Positions 12,747-21,168 of a stretch of DNA of 21,638 nt are shown in pieces. The DNA comes from Comamonadaceae bacterium CG_4_10_14_3_um_filter_60_75. Lineage in GTDB: Bacteria > Pseudomonadota > Gammaproteobacteria > Burkholderiales > Burkholderiaceae_C. A program made the translations under genes and the position numbers. The stretch's first letter is position 1. Each line of letters begins with the position of its first letter. The DNA lies in the NCBI GenBank assembly GCA_002784245.1, contig PFKL01000174.1:1-21638 (forward strand), read 5' to 3'. The notes beneath the pieces are model-generated. The model was given only the letters and a program-made list of their open reading frames with translations. It searched no databases and was not told the origin of the DNA.

Positions 12747-14201
12747 TCAAGCACCCAGTCGCGCACGGTGGCGCGCAATTTGTTGAAGAACCTGCTGTGG
12801 CGCGGTGCCACCCAAGGTATTGCGTGCGTTCAGCGACCCACGCAGTGACAAGGCGTCAAACACGTCCGAGCCGATGCTGGCGTTGAAGCCTTGCAACACC
12901 GCCAGTGGCAGCTCGGACAAGTCCACCTGGTGCGCAATGGCGGCCTTGACAGCGTGCGCCACGGTCTCGTGCGCGTCGCGAAATGGCAAACCCTTCTTGA
13001 CCAGGTAGTCGGCCAGATCGGTGGCCGTAGCGTAGCCGCGCAGGGCCGCTTGTTCCATGGCCTGCGCGTTAACGCTGATGCCACCTTCTTTTTGGCCCGT
13101 TGCCGGGTTGCGCTGGCCGCCGATCATTTCAGAGAAGATGCGCAAGGTGTCCTTGAGTGTGTCGACGGTATCAAACAGCGGCTCCTTGTCTTCCTGGTTG
13201 TCCTTGTTGTAGGCCAGCGGCTGGCCTTTCATGAGGGTGATCAGCCCCATCAGGTGGCCGACCACACGACCGGTTTTTCCGCGCGCGAGTTCGGGCACGT
13301 CCGGATTTTTTTTCTGCGGCATGATCGAGCTGCCGGTGGTGAAACGGTCAGCGATTTTGACGAAGCCAAAGTTCTGGCTCATCCACAGCACCAGCTCTTC
13401 GCTCAGGCGGCTGATATGTACCATGCAAAGCGACGCGGCGGCGGTGAATTCAATAGCGAAGTCGCGGTCGCTGACCGCGTCCAGGCTGTTCTGGCATACC
13501 TGCGGTGCACCCGCTGCGTCGACCATGCCCAGCGTGCGCGCCACGCGTTGGCGGTCCAGCGGGTAGCTCGTGCCCGCCAGGGCGGCGGCGCCCAAGGGCA
13601 GGCGATTGACGCGACTGCGAACTTCGGCCATGCGCTCGCTGTCGCGGGAAAACATTTCCACATAGGCCAGCAGGTGGTGGCCAAAGCTCACCGGTTGTGC
13701 CACCTGCAGGTGGGTAAAACCGGGCAGAATCACATTCACGTGCTTTTCTGCCACATCAACCAAGGCTTTTTGCAGGTCAACCAGCAAGGCCTCGATCAGG
13801 TCGATCTCGCCGCGCAGCCACAGACGCACGTCGGTGGCCACCTGGTCGTTGCGGCTGCGCCCGGTGTGCAGGCGCTTGCCGGCGTCGCCCACCAGTTGGG
13901 TCAGCCGTGCTTCGATGTTGAGGTGAACGTCCTCCAGGTCGAGCTTCCACTCAAAAGTGCCTGTTTCGATTTCCTTGCGAAGGGTGGCCATGCCGTTCAG
14001 TATGGCGGCCAGGTCGGCATCGCTGATGATGCCTTGGGCTGCGAGCATCTCGGCGTGCGCCAGGCTGCCGGAGATGTCGGCTTGCCACAAGCGTTTGTCA
14101 AAAAACACGCTGGACGTGTAGCGCTTGACCAGGTCGCTCATGGGCTCGGAAAACAGGGCCGACCAGGCTTGGGATTTTTTGTCGAGTTGGTTTTGGCTCA
14201 T
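12747..14201 (-). CDS. argH: Argininosuccinate lyase
   Basis: 484 residues. Cleaves argininosuccinate to arginine and fumarate in the last step of arginine synthesis; a homotetramer of the fumarase/aspartase superfamily. The family signature GSSIMPQKKNPD is at about 291-301, and other conserved stretches are HTGRSRNDQVATDVRLW, GFTHLQ.AQP and SFGHHLLAY. The ATG at 14201 (MSQNQLDKKSQAWS) gives the N-terminus I recall in related bacteria; the frame is open to an ATG at 14243, but the added residues are proline-rich and unlike the family. No strong ribosome site is visible. Divergent from the AlgZ/AlgR-type genes, an arrangement also known in Pseudomonas. Confidence 0.96.
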   Translation of the reverse strand: MSQNQLDKKSQAWSALFSEPMSDLVKRYTSSVFFDKRLWQADISGSLAHAEMLAAQGIISDADLAAILNGMATLRKEIETGTFEWKLDLEDVHLNIEARLTQLVGDAGKRLHTGRSRNDQVATDVRLWLRGEIDLIEALLVDLQKALVDVAEKHVNVILPGFTHLQVAQPVSFGHHLLAYVEMFSRDSERMAEVRSRVNRLPLGAAALAGTSYPLDRQRVARTLGMVDAAGAPQVCQNSLDAVSDRDFAIEFTAAASLCMVHISRLSEELVLWMSQNFGFVKIADRFTTGSSIMPQKKNPDVPELARGKTGRVVGHLMGLITLMKGQPLAYNKDNQEDKEPLFDTVDTLKDTLRIFSEMIGGQRNPATGQKEGGISVNAQAMEQAALRGYATATDLADYLVKKGLPFRDAHETVAHAVKAAIAHQVDLSELPLAVLQGFNASIGSDVFDALSLRGSLNARNTLGGTAPQQVLQQIARHRARLGA

Positions 14202-14256
14202 GGGAGGGCCGCTTGGCGGCTGGGTAGGTGGGTGCGATGGCACAAATCATCAATAA

Positions 14257-14288
14257 TTGGGCGCGGCGTACAAGTTTGTGCGCGCCAA
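14257..14288. promoter_or_regulatory. Imperfect inverted repeat between argH and the AlgZ-type gene
   Basis: TTGGGCGCG (14257-14265) mirrors CGCGCCAA (14281-14288) with one extra G. Inside, ACAA (14270-14273) mirrors TTGT (14276-14279) around GT. It lies between the divergent starts, 56 bp from the argH ATG and 56 bp from the kinase ATG. It may be an operator shared by both genes or an RNA hairpin; there is no direct evidence for either. Confidence 0.3.
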
Positions 14289-14343
14289 AGCAACTTGCTC
14301 AATGAAAGACTCCCAAATTTTATCGGTCTTCCAGGAGACAGTG

Positions 14344-15357
14344 ATGCCGCCCCCGGATAAGGCGGCCGGGGCACCGCCTGTCAACGCCCTGGTTTTTGAC
14401 GCCTGCCATGTCGGCGTGGTCTTGCGTGCGGTGTTGTTTGTCGAGGCTGTCGTCGGTGTGGTGGCGGCTTTTGGCGCTTATTCGTTACTCGACTGGCTTA
14501 CCCGCATGTCGCTGATCACCGGTGCGGCCTTGCCTGCGACCTTGTTGTGGCTGATCGTGGCATGCAGCCTGAAAAAGCTGTTGGCGCGTCTGCGCCCGGC
14601 GCTGCAGCAGGCGGCTGGCATCGGCTTGGGCGCCTTGGCAGGTACCTATGGCTGTGGCGTATTGGCGCTAATGGGGTTGATCGAATCGCCGCCCTGGCTG
14701 GCCAGTGCACTCGCCGGTGCACTGTTGTCAGCCGCCCTGGTTGCAGCGTTGGTGCTGCGTGCGCGGGGCACCACACCGGCTGCTACCCAGGCGCGCCTGG
14801 CAGAGCTGCAGGCGCGCATCCGCCCGCACTTTCTTTTCAACACACTCAATAGCGCCATTGCCCTGGTGCGGGCCGAGCCGCGCAAGGCCGAACGCCTGCT
14901 GGAAGACTTGAGCGACCTGTTTCGCTACGCGCTGACCGAGCAGGGGCAAAGTGTCAGCCTGGCCGATGAAATCACGCTAGTGCAACGTTATCTGGCCATT
15001 GAGCAAATTCGCTTCGGTGACCGAATCTCGGTTGTGTGGTCGCTTGACGCCACCGCAGCAGCGGCGCAACTGCCACCGCTGCTGCTGCAGCCCTTGGTGG
15101 AAAACGCGGTCAAACACGGCGTCGAACCCAGTGCAACGGGTGCACGCATCCGCGTCAGTACGCAACGCCGGGGCTCCGCGGTGGTGATCAAAGTGAGCAA
15201 CACGGTCGCGCAGGGTGGCACCGGACCAACAGCCGGGATGGGTCTGGCGCTGGACAATGTGCGCGAGCGCCTGAGTCTGCTGCACGATGTGCAGGGGCGT
15301 TTCAACTATGGACTCAAAGACGGTGTGTTCCAGGTCCGGATCGAGGTGCCGGTATGA
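14344..15357 (+). CDS. algZ: LytS/AlgZ-type sensor histidine kinase
   Basis: 337 residues. The N-terminal part (about 25-145) is hydrophobic with several membrane helices and no large periplasmic loop. The cytoplasmic kinase part has the His_kinase family motif RIRPHFLFNTLNS with H162 as likely phospho-acceptor, and an ATP-binding domain with LVENAVKHGVEP and GMGLALDNVRERL. This is the AlgZ/FimS/YehU branch, which works with LytTR regulators. The ATG at 14344 is chosen because AGGAGA lies about 9 bases upstream; an earlier in-frame ATG at 14302 has no ribosome site. It overlaps the regulator gene by 4 bp (ATGA). Signal and targets are unknown; the symbol reflects similarity and the argH neighbourhood. 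Confidence 0.85.
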   Translation: MPPPDKAAGAPPVNALVFDACHVGVVLRAVLFVEAVVGVVAAFGAYSLLDWLTRMSLITGAALPATLLWLIVACSLKKLLARLRPALQQAAGIGLGALAGTYGCGVLALMGLIESPPWLASALAGALLSAALVAALVLRARGTTPAATQARLAELQARIRPHFLFNTLNSAIALVRAEPRKAERLLEDLSDLFRYALTEQGQSVSLADEITLVQRYLAIEQIRFGDRISVVWSLDATAAAAQLPPLLLQPLVENAVKHGVEPSATGARIRVSTQRRGSAVVIKVSNTVAQGGTGPTAGMGLALDNVRERLSLLHDVQGRFNYGLKDGVFQVRIEVPV

Positions 15358-16097
15358 CCTTGCGGGTGGTCATTGTTGACGACGAAGCGCTGGCGCGCAC
15401 GCGTTTGCGCAGTTTGCTTGCAGACTGCACCGCGCCCGGCGCCGTTGTCGTGGGCGAGGCGGCCAACGCCGCCGACGCGGTTCAGATAATCATGCATCAG
15501 CGTGTCGACCTGGTGTTGTCTGACATTCATATGCCAGGCGCTGACGGGCTGAAGCTGGCGCAAACCCTGCGCAGCCTGCCCAACGTTCTGGCGCTGGTGT
15601 TCGTTACAGCGTTTGCCGAACACGCCGTGCAGGCCTTTGAACTTGAGGCGCAAGACTACCTGACGAAGCCAGTACGCTTGGAACGGCTTCAGGCAGCACT
15701 TCAAAAAGCAGAGCGATATCTACAGACAAATAAAGGGTTGGAAGCCGATTTGACCAATGACTTTCTGGTGATTCAAGAGCGTGGCCGAACCGAACGGGTG
15801 CCGCTGGCCGAGGTGTTGTATTTCAAGGCGGAGCTCAAGTACATCACGGTGCGCACTGCCGCCCACAGCTATGTGCTCGAGGGTGCGCTCAACGATCTGG
15901 AGAGCCGCTACGGTGACCGGTTCTTACGTATTCATCGCAATGCGCTGGTGGCCAGGCACGCGGTGCGAGCGCTGCAAAAACACCATGATTCCGAGGAGGG
16001 GGACGGCTGGGCCGTGCGCCTGGATCGGCTTGATGAGCCGCTGTTTGTGTCGCGCCGGCAACTTTCTTCGGTGCGCGCCTTATTGGCGTCGGCCTGA
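15354..16097 (+). CDS. algR: LytTR-type response regulator (AlgR-like)
   Basis: 247 residues. The receiver domain (about 1-120) shows the acidic pair VDDE (D9/D10), phospho-acceptor D57 in LVLSDIHMPGADG, T at VFVTAFAEHAVQAFE and K105 in YLTKPV. The LytTR DNA-binding domain (about 140-245) is recognised by VPLAEVLYFKAELKYITV, SRYGDRFLRIHRNALVA and VSRRQLSSVRALL. It is co-translated with the kinase gene (4 bp overlap). In Pseudomonas, AlgR controls alginate and type IV pili; whether that holds here cannot be told. The 118 bp after the stop up to ubiE holds no clear terminator. Confidence 0.88.
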   Translation: MTLRVVIVDDEALARTRLRSLLADCTAPGAVVVGEAANAADAVQIIMHQRVDLVLSDIHMPGADGLKLAQTLRSLPNVLALVFVTAFAEHAVQAFELEAQDYLTKPVRLERLQAALQKAERYLQTNKGLEADLTNDFLVIQERGRTERVPLAEVLYFKAELKYITVRTAAHSYVLEGALNDLESRYGDRFLRIHRNALVARHAVRALQKHHDSEEGDGWAVRLDRLDEPLFVSRRQLSSVRALLASA

Positions 16098-16215
16098 CAC
16101 CTTTTGCCTGGATTGGCCGGGCTGGGGGCAGTGCTTTCAACATCTGCGCGACAATTTCACCTGAGCGCGCGAGCAATCGCAGCTGAACGGCTATTACCCT
16201 ATTACCATCAAAATC

Positions 16216-16947
16216 ATGAGCACGACACATTTTGGATTCAAGAGCGTAGACGAAACTGAAAAAGCCAGCCACGTCAAAGGCGTGTTTGATTCGGTTGCAC
16301 CCAAATATGACCTGATGAACGACTTGATGTCAATGGGCCTGCACCGCGCCTGGAAGGCCTACACCGTGATGGTGGCTAATTTGCACGAGGGTGACAAGGC
16401 GCTGGACATTGCCGGTGGCACGGGTGACCTGGCGCTGGCGTTTGCCAAAAAGGTAGGTAAAAGCGGCTTGGTTGTGCACACAGACATCAACGAGGCGATG
16501 CTGCGCACCGGACGCGATCGTCTGGTTGACGCGGGCCTGGTGTTGCCGACGACGGTGTGCGATGCCGAAAAGCTACCTTTTGCGGACAACTATTTTGATT
16601 TGGTGAGCGTTGCCTTTGGCCTGCGCAACATGACGCACAAAGACGTGGCGCTGGCCGAGATGAACCGGGTGCTCAAGCCCGGTGGCAAGCTGCTGGTGCT
16701 GGAGTTTTCCAAGGTCGCCAAGCCGCTGGAGAAAGCCTATGACTGGTATTCCTTCAAGGTGCTGCCCAAATTGGGTGAGTGGGTGGCGGGTGACGCCGGT
16801 AGTTACCAGTACCTGGCTGAGTCGATTCGCATGCACCCCAGCCAGCAGGAGCTCAAAACCCTGATGAAGGCTAATGGCTTTGGCCATGTGGATTACCACA
16901 ACATGACCGGCGGTCTGGTAGCCTTGCACGTCGGTATCAAATGTTGA
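16216..16947 (+). CDS. ubiE: Bifunctional demethylmenaquinone / 2-polyprenyl-benzoquinol C-methyltransferase
   Basis: 243 residues. SAM-dependent C-methyltransferase of ubiquinone (and menaquinone) synthesis. UbiE signature 1 is present as VFDSVAPKYDLMNDLMSMG, with the SAM-binding loop ALDIAGGTGDLALAF near residues 60-74, then DAEKLPFADNYFDLVSVAFGLRNMT and signature 2 around NRVLKPGGKLLVLEFS. It ends with GGLVALHVGIKC, as the family usually does. Length is close to E. coli UbiE (251). It heads a tight plus-strand run, with the next gene 22 bp away. The gap 16098-16215 before it holds two TATTACC words but no convincing promoter. Confidence 0.96.
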   Translation: MSTTHFGFKSVDETEKASHVKGVFDSVAPKYDLMNDLMSMGLHRAWKAYTVMVANLHEGDKALDIAGGTGDLALAFAKKVGKSGLVVHTDINEAMLRTGRDRLVDAGLVLPTTVCDAEKLPFADNYFDLVSVAFGLRNMTHKDVALAEMNRVLKPGGKLLVLEFSKVAKPLEKAYDWYSFKVLPKLGEWVAGDAGSYQYLAESIRMHPSQQELKTLMKANGFGHVDYHNMTGGLVALHVGIKC

Positions 16948-16969
16948 AACAAAATCATCTGGAGTTGTT

Positions 16970-17941
16970 ATGAAAAGTTGGCTTTCGGTTTTGGCGATGT
17001 GCCTGGTTCTGGTGACCGGCCCGGCCGATGCTGCCAAGCGCTTTGGCGGCGGCCTGTCGTTTGGCAAGCAATCAAGCAACGTGACGCAACGCCAGGCAAC
17101 GCCACCCGCGCCAACGCAAGGTGTCAACAATGCCAACAAGGCTCCCACACCGGCGGTACCGGCGGCGGCCGCGCCGAAGAAACCATGGGGTGCGATGTTG
17201 GGTGGCTTGGCTGCAGGCTTGGGCTTGGCTTGGCTGGCCAGTTCGCTGGGCTTGGGTGCGGAAATGGCCCAATTCATGATGTTTGCGCTGCTGGCGCTGG
17301 CTGTCATGATGGCGGTGGGCTGGTTCATGCGGCGCAAGGCGCAGCCGGTGCGCAGTGCGTCGCCCTTTGCTTTTCAGGGCGCAGGTGTCGCGGGTCAAAC
17401 CGCCACGCCCCACAGTTACCGACCAGAAAACGTGGGTAACGACGCTTCCGCGCGACCTTGGGAGCGGGCTGCGACGTCGTTTGATGCTGGCAGTGCAGCG
17501 TCCGGCGGTGGCTCGATGATTGGTGCAGGCTTGTTGGGCGCCCAGACTTGGGGTATCCCGGAAGGTTTTGATTCTGAGGGTTTCTTGCGCTCGGCCAAGG
17601 CCAACTTCGTATCGTTGCAGGCGGCTTGGGACAAATCGGATATCGCAGCCTTGCGCGTCATGATGACCGATACGATGCTCAAGGAAATCCAGGCTCAGTT
17701 GGCCGAACGCGAGTCGCACACCGGTGGCCCGGTCAACATGACCGACGTTGTCATGATCGACGCGCATTTGCTCGGTATCGAAGACCTGGGTGATGAGTAC
17801 ATGGCCAGCGTCGAGTTCTCCGGCATGATTCGCGAAGAGCCCTCCGCCGGCGCCAGCCCGTTCCGTGAGGTCTGGAACATGACCAAACCCAAGAGCGGCC
17901 AATCCGGCTGGCTGGTGGCGGGGGTGCAAGCCCTGCAGTAA
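16970..17941 (+). CDS. Tim44-like domain membrane protein
   Basis: 323 residues. A signal peptide is visible (KSWLSVLAMCLVLVTGPADA, cleavage near residue 22). A Ser/Thr/Pro/Ala-rich linker follows, then two adjacent hydrophobic segments (about 77-95 and 100-118, GLAAGLGLAWLASSLGLG and MMFALLALAVMMAVGWFM), a polar linker, and a C-terminal Tim44-like domain (about 200-323, with SEGFLRSAKANFVSLQAAWD..D, MTD.ML.E and VEFSGMI.E). In mitochondria this fold binds the import motor and membranes; the bacterial role is unknown. The ribosome site TGGAG lies just upstream. It is lodged between ubiE and ubiJ with 22 and 35 bp gaps, so a link to membrane quinone synthesis is plausible but unproven. Confidence 0.85.
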   Translation: MKSWLSVLAMCLVLVTGPADAAKRFGGGLSFGKQSSNVTQRQATPPAPTQGVNNANKAPTPAVPAAAAPKKPWGAMLGGLAAGLGLAWLASSLGLGAEMAQFMMFALLALAVMMAVGWFMRRKAQPVRSASPFAFQGAGVAGQTATPHSYRPENVGNDASARPWERAATSFDAGSAASGGGSMIGAGLLGAQTWGIPEGFDSEGFLRSAKANFVSLQAAWDKSDIAALRVMMTDTMLKEIQAQLAERESHTGGPVNMTDVVMIDAHLLGIEDLGDEYMASVEFSGMIREEPSAGASPFREVWNMTKPKSGQSGWLVAGVQALQ

Positions 17942-17976
17942 GTTCAGTCATCAAAATTCAGGAATAATCGGGGACT

Positions 17977-18525
17977 ATGGCAACACAGTCCCCTTTTTTA
18001 TTGCTGGAAGAATTTTTCCAGAAAGCCCCCTTACCCAAGTTCCAACCGCCGCAGTGGGCGCTCGACGAGGCTCAGCGCCGCATCGTGCTGCTGCTCAATC
18101 ACGTGCTGATGCAAGAACCTGAGGCAATGAGCCGGTTGGCGCGCCACCGTGGCCAGATCATGCAAGTGCAGTGGCGCTCGCTTGTCTTCAAGCTTGAAGC
18201 CACCCCCGCCGGTTTACTCGACTTGGGCGCGGGGCCGGCCAAGCCTGATCTGGTGCTGGTGGTGACCGACACCTCGCCGCTGGGATTGGCGCAAAGCCTG
18301 ATGCGTGGCGAGAAACCAGCGGTTCGCATCGAGGGCGACGTGCAGCTCGCTGCCGAGGTCAATTGGCTGACCGAGCATGTACGCTGGGACATTGAAGAAG
18401 ACCTGGCTCGCCTCATTGGCGACGTGCCGGCCCATACCCTGAGTCAACTGGCTTCGACCGTGGTGGCCGGAATGCGCCAGTTCGCTGCCAAGGCCAGCCA
18501 GTTCGTTCCCGGCAAAGCGTCCTGA
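17977..18525 (+). CDS. ubiJ: Ubiquinone biosynthesis accessory factor UbiJ (SCP2 domain)
   Basis: 182 residues. UbiJ binds lipid ubiquinone intermediates through an SCP2 fold and organises the soluble Ubi enzyme complex together with UbiK. The match rests on the order LLNHVL at the end of an N-terminal helix, the SCP2 strands with QVQWRSLVFKLEATPAGLLDL, MRGEKPAVRIEGDVQLAAEVNWL, the helix WDIEEDLARLIGDVPAH and a C-terminal helix. It lies directly before ubiB (stop and start share one base, TGATG), as in E. coli ubiE-ubiJ-ubiB. Similarity within this family is low in general, so gene order carries much of the call. Confidence 0.88.
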   Translation: MATQSPFLLLEEFFQKAPLPKFQPPQWALDEAQRRIVLLLNHVLMQEPEAMSRLARHRGQIMQVQWRSLVFKLEATPAGLLDLGAGPAKPDLVLVVTDTSPLGLAQSLMRGEKPAVRIEGDVQLAAEVNWLTEHVRWDIEEDLARLIGDVPAHTLSQLASTVVAGMRQFAAKASQFVPGKAS

Positions 18526-20090
18526 TGACACGTCTTTTTCGCGGTGTTTTCATCGTCTGGGTGCTGTTTCGCCATGGCCTGGACGAACTGGTTTTGTCCA
18601 GCATGAAAAGCCCTTTCCTGCTGCGACTGGCGCGCATTCTGTCGGTCGGCCGCAATCTGCAGGCGCCGCGCGGTCAGCGTATTCGCCAGGCGCTGGAAGA
18701 CCTGGGCCCGATCTTTGTCAAGTTTGGGCAGGTTTTGTCGACCCGGCGTGACTTGCTGCCGGTGGATATTTCAGACGAATTGGCCTTGCTGCAGGACCGG
18801 GTGCCGCCGTTCCCCAGTGAAGTCGCCATTGGCATTATTGAGAAAGCCTTCAAGAAGAAGGTCGCCGACATTTTTGTCTCGTTTGACCGCGAGCCGATTG
18901 CCAGCGCGTCGATTGCGCAGGTGCATTTTGCGGTTTTGAAAGACCGTGACGGCAGACTTCGCGATGTGGCGGTCAAGGTGTTGCGACCGGGTATGCTGGG
19001 GGCCATCGACAAAGACCTTGACCTGATGCGCATGATGGCAGCATGGGTCGACAGTTTGTCCGACGAGGGCAAACGGCTGAAGCCGCGTGAAGTCGTCGCC
19101 GAGTTTGACAAGTACCTGCACGATGAACTTGACCTGGTGCGCGAGGCCTCCAGCGCGGCGCAGTTGCGCCGCAACATGGCTGACCTCGACCTGGTGTTGA
19201 TCCCCGAGATGTTCTGGGACTACTGTCATCCCAGCGTGATGGTGATGGAGCGCATGAAGGGCGTGCCGATCAATCAGGTTGAACGCTTGCGTGCTGCCGG
19301 GGTGGACATTCCGAAGTTGGCGCGCGACGGTGTCACCATTTTTTTCACCCAGGTTTTTCGCGATGGCTTTTTCCACGCCGACATGCATCCTGGCAACATC
19401 CAGGTCAGCGTCGAGCCTGCCACTTTTGGGCGTTACATCTCGCTCGATTTCGGCATCATCGGTACGCTGACCGAAGTGGACAAAGAGTACCTGGCACAAA
19501 ATTTCACCGCATTTTTCCGTCGCGACTACAAGCGTGTGGCCGAACTGCACATCGAGTCGGGCTGGGTGCCCAGAACAACCCGTGTCGATGAGCTGGAGTC
19601 GGCGATCCGGTCGGTTTGCGAACCCTACTTTGACCGGCCCCTGAAGGAAATTTCGCTGGGTTTGTTGTTGATGCGACTGTTTCAGACCTCACGGCGCTTT
19701 CAGGTCGAAATCCAGCCGCAGCTGGTGTTGCTACAAAAAACGTTGCTCAATATTGAGGGTCTGGGCCGTCAACTGGACCCCGATCTTGATTTGTGGAGCA
19801 CCGCCAAGCCCTTTCTTGAAAAGTGGATGGTGAACCAGATCGGGCCCAAAAAACTGCTTGATGAATTGCGCAACGAGGCGCCGCGCTACGCCAAGATGCT
19901 GCCGGAATTGCCGCGTCTGTTGGTTGATTTCTTGCGAACAAACACCCGTGACCGCGGCCAGGAGCTGCAAGCCTTGTTGATCGAGCAAAAGAGGACGAAC
20001 CGCTTGTTGTCGGCCATCGTGTATGGCGGTGTCGGTTTTGTGCTGGGTCTGCTGGCGATGCAGATCATGATCCGGGTGAGGCTGTTTTAA
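18525..20090 (+). CDS. ubiB: Ubiquinone biosynthesis regulatory protein kinase UbiB
   Basis: 521 residues. Atypical ADCK/UbiB-family kinase-like ATPase, needed for ubiquinone synthesis and thought to help move lipid intermediates out of the membrane. Diagnostic features are the KxGQ motif (K66-Q69 in FVKFGQVLSTRRDLLP), the alanine-rich nucleotide loop in PIASASIAQVHF, the lysine K151 in VAVKVLRPG, the segment FFHADMHPGNI and the DFG motif (D308 in SLDFGIIG). One C-terminal hydrophobic helix (SAIVYGGVGFVLGLLAMQIM) anchors it to the membrane. Its start overlaps the ubiJ stop by one base, so they are translationally coupled. Confidence 0.96.
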   Translation: MTRLFRGVFIVWVLFRHGLDELVLSSMKSPFLLRLARILSVGRNLQAPRGQRIRQALEDLGPIFVKFGQVLSTRRDLLPVDISDELALLQDRVPPFPSEVAIGIIEKAFKKKVADIFVSFDREPIASASIAQVHFAVLKDRDGRLRDVAVKVLRPGMLGAIDKDLDLMRMMAAWVDSLSDEGKRLKPREVVAEFDKYLHDELDLVREASSAAQLRRNMADLDLVLIPEMFWDYCHPSVMVMERMKGVPINQVERLRAAGVDIPKLARDGVTIFFTQVFRDGFFHADMHPGNIQVSVEPATFGRYISLDFGIIGTLTEVDKEYLAQNFTAFFRRDYKRVAELHIESGWVPRTTRVDELESAIRSVCEPYFDRPLKEISLGLLLMRLFQTSRRFQVEIQPQLVLLQKTLLNIEGLGRQLDPDLDLWSTAKPFLEKWMVNQIGPKKLLDELRNEAPRYAKMLPELPRLLVDFLRTNTRDRGQELQALLIEQKRTNRLLSAIVYGGVGFVLGLLAMQIMIRVRLF

Positions 20091-20099
20091 CGCCGACTT

Positions 20100-20105
20100 T
20101 ATAAT
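20100..20105 (+). promoter_or_regulatory. Possible -10 element (TATAAT) before fmdB
   Basis: A perfect TATAAT lies 39 bases before the fmdB start, in a short AT-rich patch after ubiB. The -35 region at about 17-18 bases upstream (GTGAGG) is poor. It may give the fmdB, DUF502 and aspS genes a start separate from the ubi genes. Confidence 0.4.
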
Positions 20106-20143
20106 GTCAGGCTTTGCGACTGTCTCTCCAAGGTCTGACCAAT

Positions 20144-20458
20144 ATGCCTATCTACGCTTATAAATGCGAGTCCTGCGGGTTTGCCAAAGATGTATTGCAA
20201 AAAATGTCTGATCCGCAGTTGTCAGAATGCCCTGCCTGTGGCAAAGCCACATTTGCCAAGCAACTGACAGCGGCCGGTTTCCAGCTCAAGGGCTCGGGCT
20301 GGTACGCGACGGATTTCAAGGGCGGTGCTGGCGCTGCGTCGTCGCCCGCGGCGGCTGGCGACAGCGCTGCGGCCAAGCCCGCTGCCGCGTCTGCCAACGC
20401 AGAGTCGGCACCAACGCCTGCAGCAGGTTGTGGCGCGGGTTGCGCTTGCCACAGCTAG
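20144..20458 (+). CDS. FmdB-family zinc-ribbon protein
   Basis: 104 residues. The N-terminal zinc ribbon (MPIYAYKCESCG... then ECPACGK, two CxxC pairs at about residues 8-11 and 29-32) is the standard FmdB/CxxC_CXXC_SSSS domain; its role is unclear, with some members called regulators of formamidase genes. The middle FQLKGSGWYATDFKG is also typical. A low-complexity Ala/Ser/Pro linker follows, and the protein ends in a second cysteine cluster, CGAGCACHS. The ATG at 20144 gives the family start; a longer frame from 20114 adds residues unlike it. The following membrane protein gene starts 7 bp after its stop, suggesting one transcript. Confidence 0.9.
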   Translation: MPIYAYKCESCGFAKDVLQKMSDPQLSECPACGKATFAKQLTAAGFQLKGSGWYATDFKGGAGAASSPAAAGDSAAAKPAAASANAESAPTPAAGCGAGCACHS

Positions 20459-20465
20459 GCGCGTA

Positions 20466-21119
20466 ATGAAGGCCACTGTGCACCTCAAAAAATACCTTCT
20501 TACCGGTTTGTTGGTCTGGCTGCCGCTGGCCATCACCATTTGGGTTTTGCTGTGGCTGATCGGCCTGCTCGACGGGATATTTGTTGCCTTGCTCTCTGGC
20601 ATCCAGGCCTTGTCGCCCGATTCGCTGGCGGCGCTGCTTGAAAAATTCAAGCACATACCCGGCTTGGGCGTGGTGTTGGTGTTTGCGGGTTTGCTTGTGA
20701 CAGGTTCGTTGGTTTCGAATGTGGCGGGGCGTTGGTGGCTGACGCAGTGGGATCGGTTGTTCACCCATATTCCGGTTTTTCGGACCATCTACAACAGCGT
20801 CAAAAAGGTATCGGACACGCTGTTTTCGAGTAACGGCAACGCGTTTCGCACGGCATTGCTGGTGCAGTATCCGCGTGCGGGTGCCTGGACAATTGCGTTT
20901 CAGACCGGCGCGCCTGGTGGCGAAGTGGCGACCCATCTGGCGGGCGATTACGTCAGTGTCTATGTGCCGACGACGCCCAACCCGACCAGTGGTTTTTTTC
21001 TGATGCTGCCACGCAGCGACGTGATTGAACTGAAGATGAGCGTGGATGAAGCGCTCACGTATGTGATTTCCATGGGCTCAGTGGCGCCGACGTCGTCGTC
21101 GGGACCGCTGGCGAAATAG
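20466..21119 (+). CDS. DUF502 family membrane protein
   Basis: 217 residues. Two membrane segments are visible, about residues 9-33 (KYLLTGLLVWLPLAITIWVL) and about 67-88 (GLGVVLVFAGLLVTGSLV). They are followed by the DUF502 signature region (IPVFRTIYNSVKKVSDTLF) and a soluble part with PTTPNPTSGFFLMLPRSDV and MSVDEALTYVISMG. The function of the family is unknown. The start at 20466 is chosen over upstream in-frame codons because it begins the family sequence and avoids overlapping fmdB. It sits between fmdB and aspS, an order I recall from many betaproteobacteria. Confidence 0.88.
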   Translation: MKATVHLKKYLLTGLLVWLPLAITIWVLLWLIGLLDGIFVALLSGIQALSPDSLAALLEKFKHIPGLGVVLVFAGLLVTGSLVSNVAGRWWLTQWDRLFTHIPVFRTIYNSVKKVSDTLFSSNGNAFRTALLVQYPRAGAWTIAFQTGAPGGEVATHLAGDYVSVYVPTTPNPTSGFFLMLPRSDVIELKMSVDEALTYVISMGSVAPTSSSGPLAK

Positions 21120-21168
21120 TTTTTGACAACCTTGCTGCCTTGGATGGTGGCTATTGAAAGCAGTTTGT

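Noticed and set aside
12891..14360. Long open frame on the plus strand (about 489 codons) across argH.
   Set aside because: It is antisense to the clear argH gene, rich in His/Gln/Val as complementary frames of GC-rich genes are, and matches no family I know.
21123..21157. TTGACA before aspS as a -35 element.
   Set aside because: No acceptable -10 hexamer lies 16-18 bases downstream; the nearest TATTGA is 23 bases away.
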